Both the position numbers and the translations under genes were made by a program. Under the pieces are notes generated by a model. It had not been told where the DNA came from, searched no databases, and was given only the letters and a program-made list of their open reading frames with translations. 25,430 nucleotides of DNA from PRO6 sp049646625 (lineage in GTDB: Bacteria; Pseudomonadota; Alphaproteobacteria; Rhizobiales; Xanthobacteraceae), in NCBI GenBank assembly GCA_049646625.1, contig JBARWE010000009.1, positions 1 through 25,430 on the forward strand. Reading direction: 5' to 3'. Shown one piece after another: positions 1-7,966 of the stretch. Positions within the stretch are counted from its first letter, which is position 1, and each line of letters starts with the position of its first letter.

Positions 1-197
1 GCCGCCATCGGCGCCACCGGCTGCGCCAGGCACCAGTGCGCGGTGAGCGGCGCCGCCTCGCCCGCCTGCGGCGTGCCCGGCTCCATGAACAGCGTGGCCC
101 GCAACGCCTTGACGAGTTGCACTGTTACGGCGTCGGAGGCTTGCTCGGTGCGGCCGATCCACTGCCGCAGGTGTCCGATGTCGAGGGTGGCGGTCAT
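1..197 (-). CDS. FAS1-like/HTD2-type acyl-CoA hydratase, N-terminal part (cut by window edge)
   Basis: Only the first 65 codons are visible; the gene runs off the left edge. The start is the ATG at 197-195, which overlaps the TGA of the upstream CoA-transferase in an ATGA junction, so the two are translationally coupled. The visible protein begins MTATLDIGHLRQWIGRTE and has a later HWCLAQP segment. This resembles the N-terminal hot-dog half of the FAS1-like dehydratase family (HTD2, mesaconyl-C4-CoA or itaconyl-CoA hydratase type), where an IGRTE/D-like stretch and a conserved W..F/L-P segment occur. Members hydrate an enoyl-CoA in the cytosol. Its place after an acyl-CoA dehydrogenase and a CoA-transferase fits a short acyl-CoA degradation pathway. 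The substrate cannot be read from this fragment, and the family call is moderate because the C-terminal hot-dog fold is not in view. Confidence 0.6.
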   Translation of the reverse strand, partial: MTATLDIGHLRQWIGRTEQASDAVTVQLVKALRATLFMEPGTPQAGEAAPLTAHWCLAQPVAPMA

Positions 198-1300
198 GGC
201 TGGTCCTTTGTGGTGGCCTCGCCGATCGCCGGCACCCGGCCGTAGCGGCGGGCCTCGCCGACGACGATCGGCGCCGGCGCGGGATAGGCGACCTCGCCGG
301 CCGGGGTGGCGACCGTGATGCGGCGCAGATGCGGGTGTGCCGAGAGGTCGGCCATGGTGTTGACCTCGGCGAAGGCGATCTGGGCCGCATCGAGGCCGTG
401 CAGCAGTTCGTCGCGGGTCAGCGCGGCAAACGCCTCGCCGACGATTTGGTCGGTCAGCGCGCGGTGGCGCACCCGCTCGACATTGCTGGCAAGCCGCGGA
501 TCGTCGGGCAGGTCCGGCTGCCCCAGCACCTTGGCGCACAGCACCTTCCATTCGCGCTCGCTCTGGATCGAGATCAGGATGTCCTTGCCGTCCTTCGAGC
601 GGAACACGCCGTAGGGCGCGATCGAGGGATGCGCCAGCCCCATGCGCTGCGGCGGGTGGCCGGATTCGGCATTGAGCAGCGGCACCGTCAGCCAGTCGGC
701 CATCACGTCGAACATCGATACGCGGATGTCGGCGCCCTGGCCCGAGCGGCCGCGCGCGATCAGGGCTTCGAGGATGGCGGCATGGGCGGTGGCGCCGGTG
801 GCGATATCGACGATGGAGAGGCCGACGCGCGAGGCGCTGTCCGGGCCGCCGGTGATCGAGGCAAGGCCGCTTTCGGCCTGGATCAGCAGGTCATAGGCCT
901 TGCGCTGCGCATACGGCCCCTCGTCGCCATAGCCGGAGATGGTGCAGCAGACGAGCGCCGGGTAGTCCTTGCGCAGGCGGGTCAGCGAAAAGCCGAGCTT
1001 GTCCATCGCGCCGGGCTTCAGGTTCTGCACCAGCACGTCGGCCTTCGCGATCAGCGCTTCCAGCGCCTTGCGGCCCTCGTCGGTCGCAAGGTCGATCACG
1101 GTCGAGGACTTGCCGCGGTTGAGCCAGACGAAATAGCTGCTCTGGCCTTTGGCGGCGGCGTCGTAGCCGCGCGCGAAGTCGCCCTCCGGCCGCTCGATCT
1201 TGATCACGGTGGCGCCGGCGTCGGCAAGGCGCGCGGTGCAGAAGGGGGCGGCGACCGCCTGTTCGACGGCGACGACGGTTGTTCCCTCAAGCGGCAGCAT
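194..1300 (-). CDS. Class III CoA-transferase (CaiB/BaiF/Frc family)
   Basis: A 368-aa protein that moves CoA between acids through an aspartyl-CoA thioester intermediate; cytosolic. Family features in order: N-terminal MLPLEGTTVV with the A-A-P-F-C-T-A-R-L-A-D-x-G-A-x-V-I-K-I-E-R-P segment (about 17-38), WLNRGKSS (59-66), the LKPGAMDKLG segment (about 94-103), an SGYGDEGPY loop (122-130), and Asp165 in SIVDIATGA, which aligns with the family's nucleophilic Asp. Length is close to the usual 380-400. I chose the ATG at 1300 because homology to the family N-terminus starts there; the open frame extends 83 codons further but that extension lies inside the upstream dehydrogenase gene. It lies 10 nt after the acyl-CoA dehydrogenase and overlaps the next gene by ATGA, so it is the middle gene of an operon. 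Many relatives are mis-named formyl-CoA transferase; the acid substrates are unknown. Confidence 0.9.
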   Translation of the reverse strand: MLPLEGTTVVAVEQAVAAPFCTARLADAGATVIKIERPEGDFARGYDAAAKGQSSYFVWLNRGKSSTVIDLATDEGRKALEALIAKADVLVQNLKPGAMDKLGFSLTRLRKDYPALVCCTISGYGDEGPYAQRKAYDLLIQAESGLASITGGPDSASRVGLSIVDIATGATAHAAILEALIARGRSGQGADIRVSMFDVMADWLTVPLLNAESGHPPQRMGLAHPSIAPYGVFRSKDGKDILISIQSEREWKVLCAKVLGQPDLPDDPRLASNVERVRHRALTDQIVGEAFAALTRDELLHGLDAAQIAFAEVNTMADLSAHPHLRRITVATPAGEVAYPAPAPIVVGEARRYGRVPAIGEATTKDQP

Positions 1301-1310
1301 CGGCCCGCCT

Positions 1311-2474
1311 TCAGTACGAGCGCGGCATGCCGAGCACATGCTCGGCGAGATAGGACAGCACCAGGTTGGTCGAGATCGGCGCCACCGAATAGAGCCGCGT
1401 CTCGCGGAACTTGCGCTCGATGTCGTATTCCTCGGCGAAGCCGAAGCCGCCATGGGTCTGCAGCGCGGCGTTGGCCGCCTCCCACGAGGCGTCGGCCGCC
1501 AGCATCTTGGCCATGTTGGCCTCGGCGCCGCAGTCCTCGCCGGCCTCATACTTGTGCGCCGCCTCGTGTACCATCAGCTCGGCGGCGCGCATGTTGGCGT
1601 AGGCGCGGGCGATGGGAAACTGGATGCCCTGGTTCTGGCCGATCGGGCGGCCGAACACCACCCGCTCGCGGGCATAAGCGGTCGCCTTGTCGATGAACCA
1701 TTTGGCGTCGCCGATGCATTCGGCGGCGATCAGGATGCGTTCCGCATTCATGCCGGAGAGGATGTAGCGGAAGCCCTTGCCTTCCTCGCCGATCAGGTTC
1801 TCGGCCGGCACCCGCAGATGATCGAAGAACACCTCCGTGGTGGAGTGGTTCATCATGGTGCGGATCGGCCGGATGGTCAGCCCGTTGCCCTTGGCCGCCT
1901 GCATGTCGACGATGAACACCGACAGCCCGTCGGTGCGTTTTTTGGCTTCGTCCTTCGGCGTGGTGCGGGCCAGCAGCACCATGACGTCGGAATATTCGGC
2001 GCGGCTGGTCCAGATCTTCTGGCCGTTAACGACGTAAGTGTCGCCGTCGCGCTTCGCAAACGTCTTGAGCGAGGTGGTGTCCGTGCCGCTGCCCGGCTCG
2101 GTGACGCCGAACGCCTGCATCCGCAGTTCGCCGCTGGCGATGCGCGGCAGCCACTGCCGGCGCTGCGCCTCGCTGCCGTGGCGCAGCAGCACGCCCATGG
2201 TGTACATCTGGGCATGACAGGCGCCGCCGTTGCAGCCGGCGCGCTGGATCTCCTCGAGGATCGCCGCCGCCGCCGAGAGCTTCAGGCCGGCGCCGCCGTA
2301 TTCCTCCGGGATCAGCACCGACAGGTAGCCCGACTCGGTCAGCGCATCGACGAACGCCTTCGGATAGGCCATCTCGCGGTCGAGCGCGCGCCAGTACTCC
2401 CCCGGAAACTGCGAACACAGTTTGCCGACCGCCTCACGGATGTCGGAATAATCGTCGTGCAATGAAGAGGTCAT
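1311..2474 (-). CDS. Acyl-CoA dehydrogenase
   Basis: A 387-aa FAD flavoenzyme that makes the alpha,beta double bond in an acyl-CoA and passes electrons to ETF. Visible features: N-terminal helical domain with PEEYGGAGL (56-64), the FAD/substrate segment VTEPGSGTDTTSL (124-136), the WTSRAEYSDV beta-domain segment, the GMNAERILIA helix with likely catalytic base Glu245, the RVVFGRPIGQNQGIQFPIA motif, and the C-terminal FETRLYSVAPISTNLVL-like end (FRETRLYSVAP). The ATG at 2474 is used because MTSSLHDDY starts the domain; an upstream extension is GC-rich nonsense. It leads an operon with the CoA-transferase and the HTD2-like hydratase. The C-terminal motif differs from classical straight-chain enzymes (APISTN where many have GGTSEI), so the chain type accepted is open; branched or dicarboxylic substrates are possible. 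Divergent from the isovaleryl-CoA dehydrogenase gene across 206 bp that I read as a shared control region. Confidence 0.92.
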   Translation of the reverse strand: MTSSLHDDYSDIREAVGKLCSQFPGEYWRALDREMAYPKAFVDALTESGYLSVLIPEEYGGAGLKLSAAAAILEEIQRAGCNGGACHAQMYTMGVLLRHGSEAQRRQWLPRIASGELRMQAFGVTEPGSGTDTTSLKTFAKRDGDTYVVNGQKIWTSRAEYSDVMVLLARTTPKDEAKKRTDGLSVFIVDMQAAKGNGLTIRPIRTMMNHSTTEVFFDHLRVPAENLIGEEGKGFRYILSGMNAERILIAAECIGDAKWFIDKATAYARERVVFGRPIGQNQGIQFPIARAYANMRAAELMVHEAAHKYEAGEDCGAEANMAKMLAADASWEAANAALQTHGGFGFAEEYDIERKFRETRLYSVAPISTNLVLSYLAEHVLGMPRSY

Positions 2475-2680
2475 GGGGACCGGTTCCGGGGGGCTGAGGC
2501 GGCGGCGGGCCGCGAAACAAAGAGGTTGCATGCGGCTTTTAGCGCGGCGGCGCGGGCGGCGCCAGCCATCCCGCCCGCCGCCCCTTTGCGGCACAAGCCC
2601 TTCTCCCGCCGGCTGCGGCATGGCATTGTCGTCGCCACCAAGCGGCCGCGCCGGGCGGCCGCGCCGGAGTACGACACGCC

Positions 2681-3853
2681 ATGATTCCGAACGCACCCCG
2701 TTCGTTCAACTTCGACCTCGGCGAAACCGCCGACGCCATCCGCGACACCGTGCGCGACTTCTCGCAAGCCGAGATTGCCCCCCGCGCCGCCGAGATCGAC
2801 AGGACCAACCAGTTCCCGCGCGACCTGTGGCCGAAGCTGGGCGCGCTTGGCCTGCACGGCATCACCGTGGAGGAGGAGTTCGGCGGCTCCGGCCTCGGCT
2901 ATCTCGAACACTGCATCGCCATGGAGGAAGTCTCGCGCGCCTCGGCCTCGGTCGGGCTGTCCTACGGCGCCCATTCCAACCTGTGCGTCAACCAGATTCG
3001 CCGCAACGGCAGCGAGGCACAGAAGCGCAAATATCTGCCGAAACTGATCTCCGGCGAGCATGTCGGGGCGCTGGCGATGTCGGAGCCGGGGTCCGGCTCG
3101 GACGTGGTGTCGATGGCCACCCGTGCCGACCGCAAGGGCGACCGCTTTGTGCTCAACGGCCGCAAGATGTGGATCACCAACGGTCCGATCGCCGAGACGC
3201 TGGTGGTCTACGCCAAGACCGATCCGGCGGCGGGGCCGCGCGGCATCACCGCCTTCCTGATCGAGAAGGGTATGACGGGATTTTCCACCGCGCAGAAACT
3301 CGACAAGCTCGGCATGCGCGGCTCCGACACCTGCGAACTGGTGTTCGAGGATTGCGAGGTGCCGGAGGAGAATGTGCTGGGTGAGGTCGGGCGCGGCGTC
3401 AACGTGCTGATGTCCGGTCTCGACTACGAGCGCGCGGTGCTGGCGGCCGGTCCCATCGGCATCATGCAGGCGTGCCTCGACGTGGTGATGCCCTATGTCC
3501 ACGAGCGCAAGCAGTTCGGCCGGCCGATCGGCGAGTTTCAATTGGTGCAGGGCAAGGTCGCCGATATGTACACGACGATGAACGCCGCGCGCGCTTACGT
3601 CTATGCGGTGGCGAAAGCCTGCGACCGCGGCGAGACCACGCGCGAGGACGCCGCCGGCGCTATCCTCTATGCGGCCGAGCGCGCCACCCAGTGCGCGCTC
3701 GACGCCATCCAGCTTCTGGGCGGCAACGGCTACATCAACGACTATGCCACGGGCCGCCTGCTGCGTGACGCAAAACTCTACGAGATCGGCGCCGGTACCA
3801 GCGAAATCCGCCGCATGCTGATCGGCCGCGAACTGTTCCAGGCGACGGCGTAA
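2681..3853 (+). CDS. ivd: Isovaleryl-CoA dehydrogenase
   Basis: A 390-aa acyl-CoA dehydrogenase that converts isovaleryl-CoA to 3-methylcrotonyl-CoA in leucine breakdown, with ETF as acceptor. In order: EEEFGGSGLGYLEHCIAMEE (64-83), the SYGAHSNLCVNQI segment typical of IVDs (94-106), SEPGSGSDVVSM (134-145), KMWITNGPIAE, and LDYERAVLAAGP with Glu250 as the likely catalytic base, whose position in this helix is the mark of isovaleryl-CoA dehydrogenases as opposed to short-chain ones. Then HERKQFGRPIGEFQLVQGK and the C-terminal IGAGTSEIRRMLIGRELF. Length is normal. The ATG at 2681 fits the family N-terminus. No methylcrotonyl-CoA carboxylase genes follow in this window, so if a leucine (liu) cluster exists it is elsewhere; the neighbouring minus-strand operon may feed or share acyl-CoA intermediates. 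Confidence 0.93.
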   Translation: MIPNAPRSFNFDLGETADAIRDTVRDFSQAEIAPRAAEIDRTNQFPRDLWPKLGALGLHGITVEEEFGGSGLGYLEHCIAMEEVSRASASVGLSYGAHSNLCVNQIRRNGSEAQKRKYLPKLISGEHVGALAMSEPGSGSDVVSMATRADRKGDRFVLNGRKMWITNGPIAETLVVYAKTDPAAGPRGITAFLIEKGMTGFSTAQKLDKLGMRGSDTCELVFEDCEVPEENVLGEVGRGVNVLMSGLDYERAVLAAGPIGIMQACLDVVMPYVHERKQFGRPIGEFQLVQGKVADMYTTMNAARAYVYAVAKACDRGETTREDAAGAILYAAERATQCALDAIQLLGGNGYINDYATGRLLRDAKLYEIGAGTSEIRRMLIGRELFQATA

Positions 3854-3868
3854 GGTCTGCCCCCACCC

Positions 3869-4666
3869 TTAATCACTCCTCCGCTCGCGGGGGAGGGAGG
3901 GGCGCGGGGTCACGAACGCGCGGACCTCCGGCAGCACTTTTGGCAACAGCGCCTTGACTTCGCTTGCGCTCATGCCCGGCCGGATGCGCGGATCGTACAG
4001 GATGTTGAGCAGCAACTGGTCGTAGACGCCGAATGTGCCGGTGCGCACGGCGTCGTTGAACATCGTCCACGGCACCGTGTCGGTGTCGTTGATCGGACCG
4101 AGCGCCTGTAGCATTTCTTCATAAGCACAATCGCGGAACGTGAAGTCGTCGGTATCGACGGCGAGGATCACCTCGGCGCGCTCGATGGCGAAATTCTCGT
4201 TGCGGCGAAAGCCGGACAGGCATTGCGGATCGAGCCGGCGGCGGATGGCGCGGGCATGCTGCCTGCTGAAGCGTTTTTCGATGATGCTGGCCAGCTCGCG
4301 GTCGCGCGCCAGCGTCACCGTGAGGTTGGCTGTCTCGCTGCCTGCGGCGATGGCGATGTCGAGATGCGCGATGCGGGCGCCGATCGTGGCCACGACTTTT
4401 TCAAGCGTGGCGCGCCGGCGCGGATTTTTATCGCCGTCAATGGCGACGCGCACCGGCGCGGTGAACTTGCGGATGCGGTCGGAGGGGCCGGCAAGGCGAT
4501 ACTCGGCGCCGAAGGCAACCTTGAAGAAGCCGTCGGCGATCTCGGCGTCGGTGAAGCTCGTCTTCGCCACGCGCGGCCGTGCCGCTGCGCCATCGATGGC
4601 GGGCGGCGACAGCGTGGTCAGCGCCAGAGCGGCGAATGCGAGCGCCAGACTGCGGCGAAGCGTCAT
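3869..4666 (-). CDS. Secreted DUF2927 family protein
   Basis: A 265-aa protein with a cleavable-looking signal peptide (residues 1 to about 28: basic MTLRR, a run of A/L, then a polar region). The middle and C-terminal part carries the DUF2927 signature: FTDAEIADGFFKVAFGAEY (about 38-56), the charged VRVAIDGD segment, RDCAYEEMLQALGPINDTD (about 178-196) and VPWTMFND. Two cysteines (near 149 and 180) could form a periplasmic disulfide. The biochemical role of DUF2927 is not known to me; members are widespread in alphaproteobacteria and are exported. It ends convergently with ivd (15 nt apart) and lies 45 nt after the L,D-transpeptidase on the same strand, so the two may be co-transcribed and both act in the cell envelope. 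That link is an inference from position. Confidence 0.8.
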   Translation of the reverse strand: MTLRRSLALAFAALALTTLSPPAIDGAAARPRVAKTSFTDAEIADGFFKVAFGAEYRLAGPSDRIRKFTAPVRVAIDGDKNPRRRATLEKVVATIGARIAHLDIAIAAGSETANLTVTLARDRELASIIEKRFSRQHARAIRRRLDPQCLSGFRRNENFAIERAEVILAVDTDDFTFRDCAYEEMLQALGPINDTDTVPWTMFNDAVRTGTFGVYDQLLLNILYDPRIRPGMSASEVKALLPKVLPEVRAFVTPRPSLPRERRSD

Positions 4667-4711
4667 GGCGCGAGGCTGCCGCAGCGCGGGCGCGGAGGCA
4701 AGCCGCTCGCG

Positions 4712-5281
4712 TCAGTTCCTGACGATCACGGTGGCGCCGACATTGACGCGGTTGTAGAGGTCGATGACGTCGTCGTTGACCATGCGGAAGCAGCCCGACG
4801 ACACCGCCTGGCCGATCGTCTCCGGCTCGTTGGAGCCGTGGATGCGGTAGAGCGTCGAGCCGAGATAGAGCGCGCGGGCGCCGAGCGGATTGTCGGGGCC
4901 GCCCTTCATGAAGCGCGGCAGGTCGGGGCGGCGCCGCAGCATCTGTGCCGGCGGCGTCCAACTCGGCCACTCCTTCTTGGCGGTGATGCGATGCACGCCG
5001 CTCCAGCGGAAGCCGTCACGGCCGACGCCGATGCCGTAGCGCAGCGCCTGGCCGTTGCCGGTCACGAGATAGAGCCGGCGCTCCCGGGTGCTGATGACGA
5101 TGGTGCCGGGTTTGTAGTTGCCGGGAAACATCACGGTGGCGCGCGGCACCGGATTGACCGGCTGGGCGAACAGCGATTTGCCGTACAGCATCACGTCGGT
5201 ATACGGATCGTCCGCCATCGCAAGGCCGGTGCCGGAGAACGACAGTATGGCCGCAATCGCGACGGCAGACAGTATCCTCAT
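4712..5281 (-). CDS. L,D-transpeptidase (YkuD fold), periplasmic
   Basis: A 189-aa exported enzyme. The signal peptide is at 1-23 (MRILSAVAIAAILSF, then a small-residue site near AMA-DD). The YkuD domain follows: IVISTRERRLYLV (61-73), GIGVGRDGF, the insert WPSWTPPAQMLRRRPDLP (105-122), HGS with His148, and SSGCFRM with the catalytic Cys164 and Arg166. Family members link peptidoglycan stems 3-3 or attach outer-membrane proteins or lipoproteins to peptidoglycan. Members with this WPSWTPP insert are the common short alphaproteobacterial type without a LysM domain. I chose the ATG at 5281 because it starts the signal peptide and has a GGAG about 8 nt upstream; the longer frame reads into non-secretory sequence. 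It may form a unit with the downstream DUF2927 gene. Confidence 0.92.
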   Translation of the reverse strand: MRILSAVAIAAILSFSGTGLAMADDPYTDVMLYGKSLFAQPVNPVPRATVMFPGNYKPGTIVISTRERRLYLVTGNGQALRYGIGVGRDGFRWSGVHRITAKKEWPSWTPPAQMLRRRPDLPRFMKGGPDNPLGARALYLGSTLYRIHGSNEPETIGQAVSSGCFRMVNDDVIDLYNRVNVGATVIVRN

Positions 5282-5467
5282 TCCGATGCTCCGCTTGGGT
5301 CCCGCCGTAGCATGACGCCGACATGGCGGTGAGTGTCGATATCGAGGCGAGGAAGGCCACGATTCGCCTTGTTTCGCAACCCACACCCGCGTGAAGGACC
5401 GTTGGCCTTGCCGCCCCGCCGTGCTTTCGTCGCGGCAACGGCGCTGCGGGTTCAGCGCGGCGCGCTT

Positions 5468-5498
5468 TTGACGGCACGCCGGAACGGTGCTTGATACT
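5468..5498 (+). promoter_or_regulatory. Possible sigma70-type promoter for the ThDP enzyme gene
   Basis: TTGACG at 5468-5473 and GATACT at 5493-5498 (spacer 19, or 18 with TGATAC), about 36 nt before the start codon, in the 252-bp divergent gap 5282-5533. The spacer is longer than ideal. The rest of this gap shows no ORF or clear repeat. Confidence 0.35.
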
Positions 5499-5533
5499 GT
5501 CTCGGTGGTGGCGACGGCGGAGGAGACGGACGG

Positions 5534-7081
5534 ATGAATGGTGCGGAAAGCCTGGTGCGGACGCTGGTCGCCGGTGGCGTCGATGTGTGCTTCACCAACC
5601 CCGGCACATCAGAGATGCACTTCGTTGCCGCGCTCGACCGCGTCGAGGGCATGCGTTGCGTGCTCGGGCTGTTCGAAGGCGTCGTGACCGGCGCCGCCGA
5701 CGGCTATTTCCGCATGCACGGCCAGCCTGCCTGCACGCTGCTGCATCTTGGCCCCGGTCTCGCCAACGGCCTGGCCAACCTGCACAACGCCAGGAAGGCC
5801 AATTCCGGCATCGTCAACATCGTCGGCCAGCACGCCACGCATCACATCGCCTACAACGCGCCGCTGACCTCGGACATCGAAGGGCTGGCGCGGCCGATGT
5901 CGGCCTGGGTGCGCACCTCGCCCGATGCCAAGATGGTGGCCCGCGACGGCGCCGCCGCCATCGCCGCCGCCCGCAGCGCGCCGCCGCAGATCGCCACGCT
6001 GATCCTGCCGGCCGATACCGCGTGGAACGAGGCGGAGGGCCTTGCCGAGGTGCCGCCGCTGGCGCAGCAGCCCGACTTCTCCGCGGCGGCGGTCGAGCGG
6101 GCAGTGGCGGTGCTTTCCGGCGGCGAGCCGACGCTGCTGCTCGTCACCGGGCAGGCGCTGACCGAGCGCGGACTGGCGCTGGCCGAACGCATTGCCGGCC
6201 ATACCGGCTGCGAGGTGATGGCGCAGACCTACAATCCGCGTATGGCGCGCGGTCAGGGCCGCTTCTATCTCGAGCGCATCCCTTACCCGGTGGCGCAGGC
6301 GCTGCCGGCGCTCAAACCCTTCCGTCACATCGTGCTGGTGGAGGCCGCCGATCCGGTGGCGTTCTTCGCCTATCCCGACCAGCCGAGCCTGCTCAAGCCG
6401 GAGGGTTGCGCGACGCATCGCTTGACCGCCGCCGGCGAGAACTCGGTGGCGGCGCTGGAGGCGCTGGCCGATGCGCTAGGTGCCAAAACGTCCGGCCGCG
6501 CCCGGCCGCGCGACCTGCCCGATCTCGTCAAGCCGAGCGGGGCGCTGACGCACACCACGATCGCGCAGGCGATCGCCTATGCCATTCCCGACAACGCCAT
6601 CGTCGTCGATGAATCGATTTCGACCGGCCGCGGCTTCTTTCCGCTGACCGCCAAGGCCAGGCCGCACGACTGGTTGCAGAACATGGGCGGCTCGATCGGC
6701 TTTTCGCCGCCGGTCTCGACCGGCGCAGCGGTCGCCTGCCCCGATCGTCGGGTCATCTGCATGGTCGGCGACGGCAGCGCGATGTACACCGTGCAGGCGC
6801 TGTGGACGCAGGCGCGCGAAAGCCTCAACGTCACCACCGTGGTGTTCGCCAACCGCACCTATCAGATTTTGCGCGGCGAGTTTGCCGGCGTCGGCGCTGG
6901 CGAGCCGGGGGTGCGCGCCCGCGATATGCTCGACATCGACCGCCCGACGCTCGACTGGGTGGCGCTCGCCAAGGGCATGGGGGTGCCGGCGCGCGCGGTC
7001 GAGACGGCGGATGCGTTCAACGACGCGCTTGCCGCCGCCAATGCGGCCGACGGCCCTGCGCTGATCGAAGTGGTGATGTAG
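5534..7081 (+). CDS. Thiamine-diphosphate-dependent enzyme, acetolactate-synthase-like
   Basis: A 515-aa cytosolic ThDP enzyme with the usual three domains. PYR domain: FTNPGTSEMHFVAALD (20-35) and GLFEGVVTGAADGY, where Glu48 is the cofactor-activating glutamate. Central domain: about 190-330. PP domain: the ThDP/Mg motif starts with GDG at 412-414 and ends at Asn440 (VVFAN), a normal 25-residue gap. A strong Shine-Dalgarno (GGAGGAGA) lies a few nt before the ATG at 5534. It is shorter than true acetohydroxyacid synthase catalytic subunits (about 560-600), and no regulatory ilvH subunit is next to it, so a role in branched-chain amino acid synthesis is doubtful. It resembles the MdlC/benzoylformate-decarboxylase side of the family or the many stand-alone alphaproteobacterial acetolactate-synthase large-subunit paralogues. 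The substrate is not readable from sequence; a 2-oxoacid decarboxylase is a reasonable alternative. Confidence 0.87.
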   Translation: MNGAESLVRTLVAGGVDVCFTNPGTSEMHFVAALDRVEGMRCVLGLFEGVVTGAADGYFRMHGQPACTLLHLGPGLANGLANLHNARKANSGIVNIVGQHATHHIAYNAPLTSDIEGLARPMSAWVRTSPDAKMVARDGAAAIAAARSAPPQIATLILPADTAWNEAEGLAEVPPLAQQPDFSAAAVERAVAVLSGGEPTLLLVTGQALTERGLALAERIAGHTGCEVMAQTYNPRMARGQGRFYLERIPYPVAQALPALKPFRHIVLVEAADPVAFFAYPDQPSLLKPEGCATHRLTAAGENSVAALEALADALGAKTSGRARPRDLPDLVKPSGALTHTTIAQAIAYAIPDNAIVVDESISTGRGFFPLTAKARPHDWLQNMGGSIGFSPPVSTGAAVACPDRRVICMVGDGSAMYTVQALWTQARESLNVTTVVFANRTYQILRGEFAGVGAGEPGVRARDMLDIDRPTLDWVALAKGMGVPARAVETADAFNDALAAANAADGPALIEVVM

Positions 7082-7114
7082 AGGCGGCCCGCGTCGCCGG
7101 CGCGGAGACCATTG

Positions 7115-7645
7115 TCAAGGCGTCCGGGGGCCGCCCTGTGCCGGGCGCCCGACGCGGCGTTGCAGCCACAACAGGACGAAGCCGGCAACCGGCAGCAGGA
7201 TGTCGGTGTAGAGGATGACGCCGGCATTGCCCGGCGCGAAATTGCCCTCGTGGATGATTTCGCGGATATGCCCGCCCGCCGCGCCCCACAGGAAGGCGGT
7301 GACGCCGACCACCGCGGCGAGCCGCATGTCGAAGCTGCCGCGGAAGGCGAGGAAACCGACCAGCGCGAAGCCGAGGCTGGCATAGCCGACCTCGGCCTGG
7401 AACGGGCTGTCGGCCCAGCCGATGAAAGCCGCAGCCATCTCGCCGAAGAAGCTGTGCATGACGAAATTGTAGAAGAAGCTGACGCCGATCGAGAACAGCA
7501 TGAAGTAGGACAACAGCGCCTCGACGACGACCGGAGCGGTCAGCGGTTTCGCCGCGCCGATCAGCGCGATGGCCGAAGCGATCAGGCCGATGATCACGAA
7601 TGTCAGGGTGAAGTTGCTCAGTGCGAAGCGGATGACGGTTTCCAT
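7115..7645 (-). CDS. Multi-pass membrane protein, DUF6790-like
   Basis: A 176-aa inner-membrane protein with about five hydrophobic segments (roughly residues 12-32, 44-66, 86-104, 108-124, 140-160). Conserved-looking loops include FYNFVMHSFFGE (57-68), IGWADSPFQAEVGYASLG (75-92) and GGHIREIIHEGNFAPGN (123-139), the last being polar and rich in His, Glu and Arg, hence possibly functional. The overall pattern matches what I recall as the DUF6790 family; the function is unknown. The start ATG at 7645 has a GGGGGT stretch just upstream. It was the gene next to tRNA-Val before the mobile element entered, and the left attachment repeat now sits 152 bp upstream of its start, so its promoter region may have been altered on the far side. 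Confidence 0.75.
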   Translation of the reverse strand: METVIRFALSNFTLTFVIIGLIASAIALIGAAKPLTAPVVVEALLSYFMLFSIGVSFFYNFVMHSFFGEMAAAFIGWADSPFQAEVGYASLGFALVGFLAFRGSFDMRLAAVVGVTAFLWGAAGGHIREIIHEGNFAPGNAGVILYTDILLPVAGFVLLWLQRRVGRPAQGGPRTP

Positions 7646-7796
7646 GGCGACCCCCTTTCGGCACAGGCATGTGCCGGCCCGTGGGCAGCATAGGGTGTTT
7701 TCGAGCGGCGTGGGAACCGGTTCGCGTCAAGAAAACGCAGGGTGCCGCAGGATAAGGGTGGAATTCGCGGGTGGAGTTATCGTGTTGAGGTCGGTG

Positions 7797-7845
7797 ATGG
7801 TGGGCGCAATAGGGATTGAACCTATGACCTCTCCCGTGTGAAGGG
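7797..7845. repeat. Left attachment repeat (attL core, tRNA-Val 3' fragment)
   Basis: It is identical over 49 bp to 16063-16111. It starts at the base before the encoded CCA complement and covers the T arm, variable region and anticodon arm on the minus strand, then diverges at 7846 (CGAGG instead of AACGC). It is therefore a tRNA fragment, not a gene: the D arm and 5' acceptor strand are missing. Confidence 0.95.
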
Positions 7846-7857
7846 CGAGGACGCGAC

Positions 7858-7876
7858 TATAGGCGATTATAGGCGA
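7858..7876. repeat. Two tandem copies of TATAGGCGA, 10-nt period
   Basis: TATAGGCGA occurs at 7858-7866 and 7868-7876, one helical turn apart, just inside the left att repeat. The position suggests protein binding during excision (excisionase or integrase), which is inference only. Confidence 0.45.
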
Positions 7877-7916
7877 ACGAATAGGGCCTGTGAAATATAC
7901 GTTGTTGTGCAGTCGT

Positions 7917-7956
7917 GTTTACCCGTGTATTTCATGAATGTTTCATGGATTTCATG
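7917..7956. repeat. Left copy of a terminal direct repeat with three TTTCATG boxes
   Basis: Positions 7917-7949 match 15997-16029 near the other end at 27 of 33 positions, same orientation (both GTTYACCC...TTTCATGGA). Inside this stretch TTTCATG occurs at 7930-7936, 7941-7947 and 7950-7956. Placement just inside both att cores fits integrase arm-type sites. It also lies right before the integrase start at 7967, so it could let integrase or the HTH protein control integrase expression. Confidence 0.55.
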
Positions 7957-7966
7957 GGGGCGGTAG

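Noticed and set aside
329..2465. Two long plus-strand open frames opposite the CoA-transferase and acyl-CoA dehydrogenase
   Set aside because: Low-complexity Arg/Ala/Gly/His composition; the minus-strand frames have clear family motifs and operon spacing.
7797..7869. A second tRNA-Val gene at the left end
   Set aside because: Only the 3' half matches; after 7845 the D arm and acceptor 5' strand are absent.
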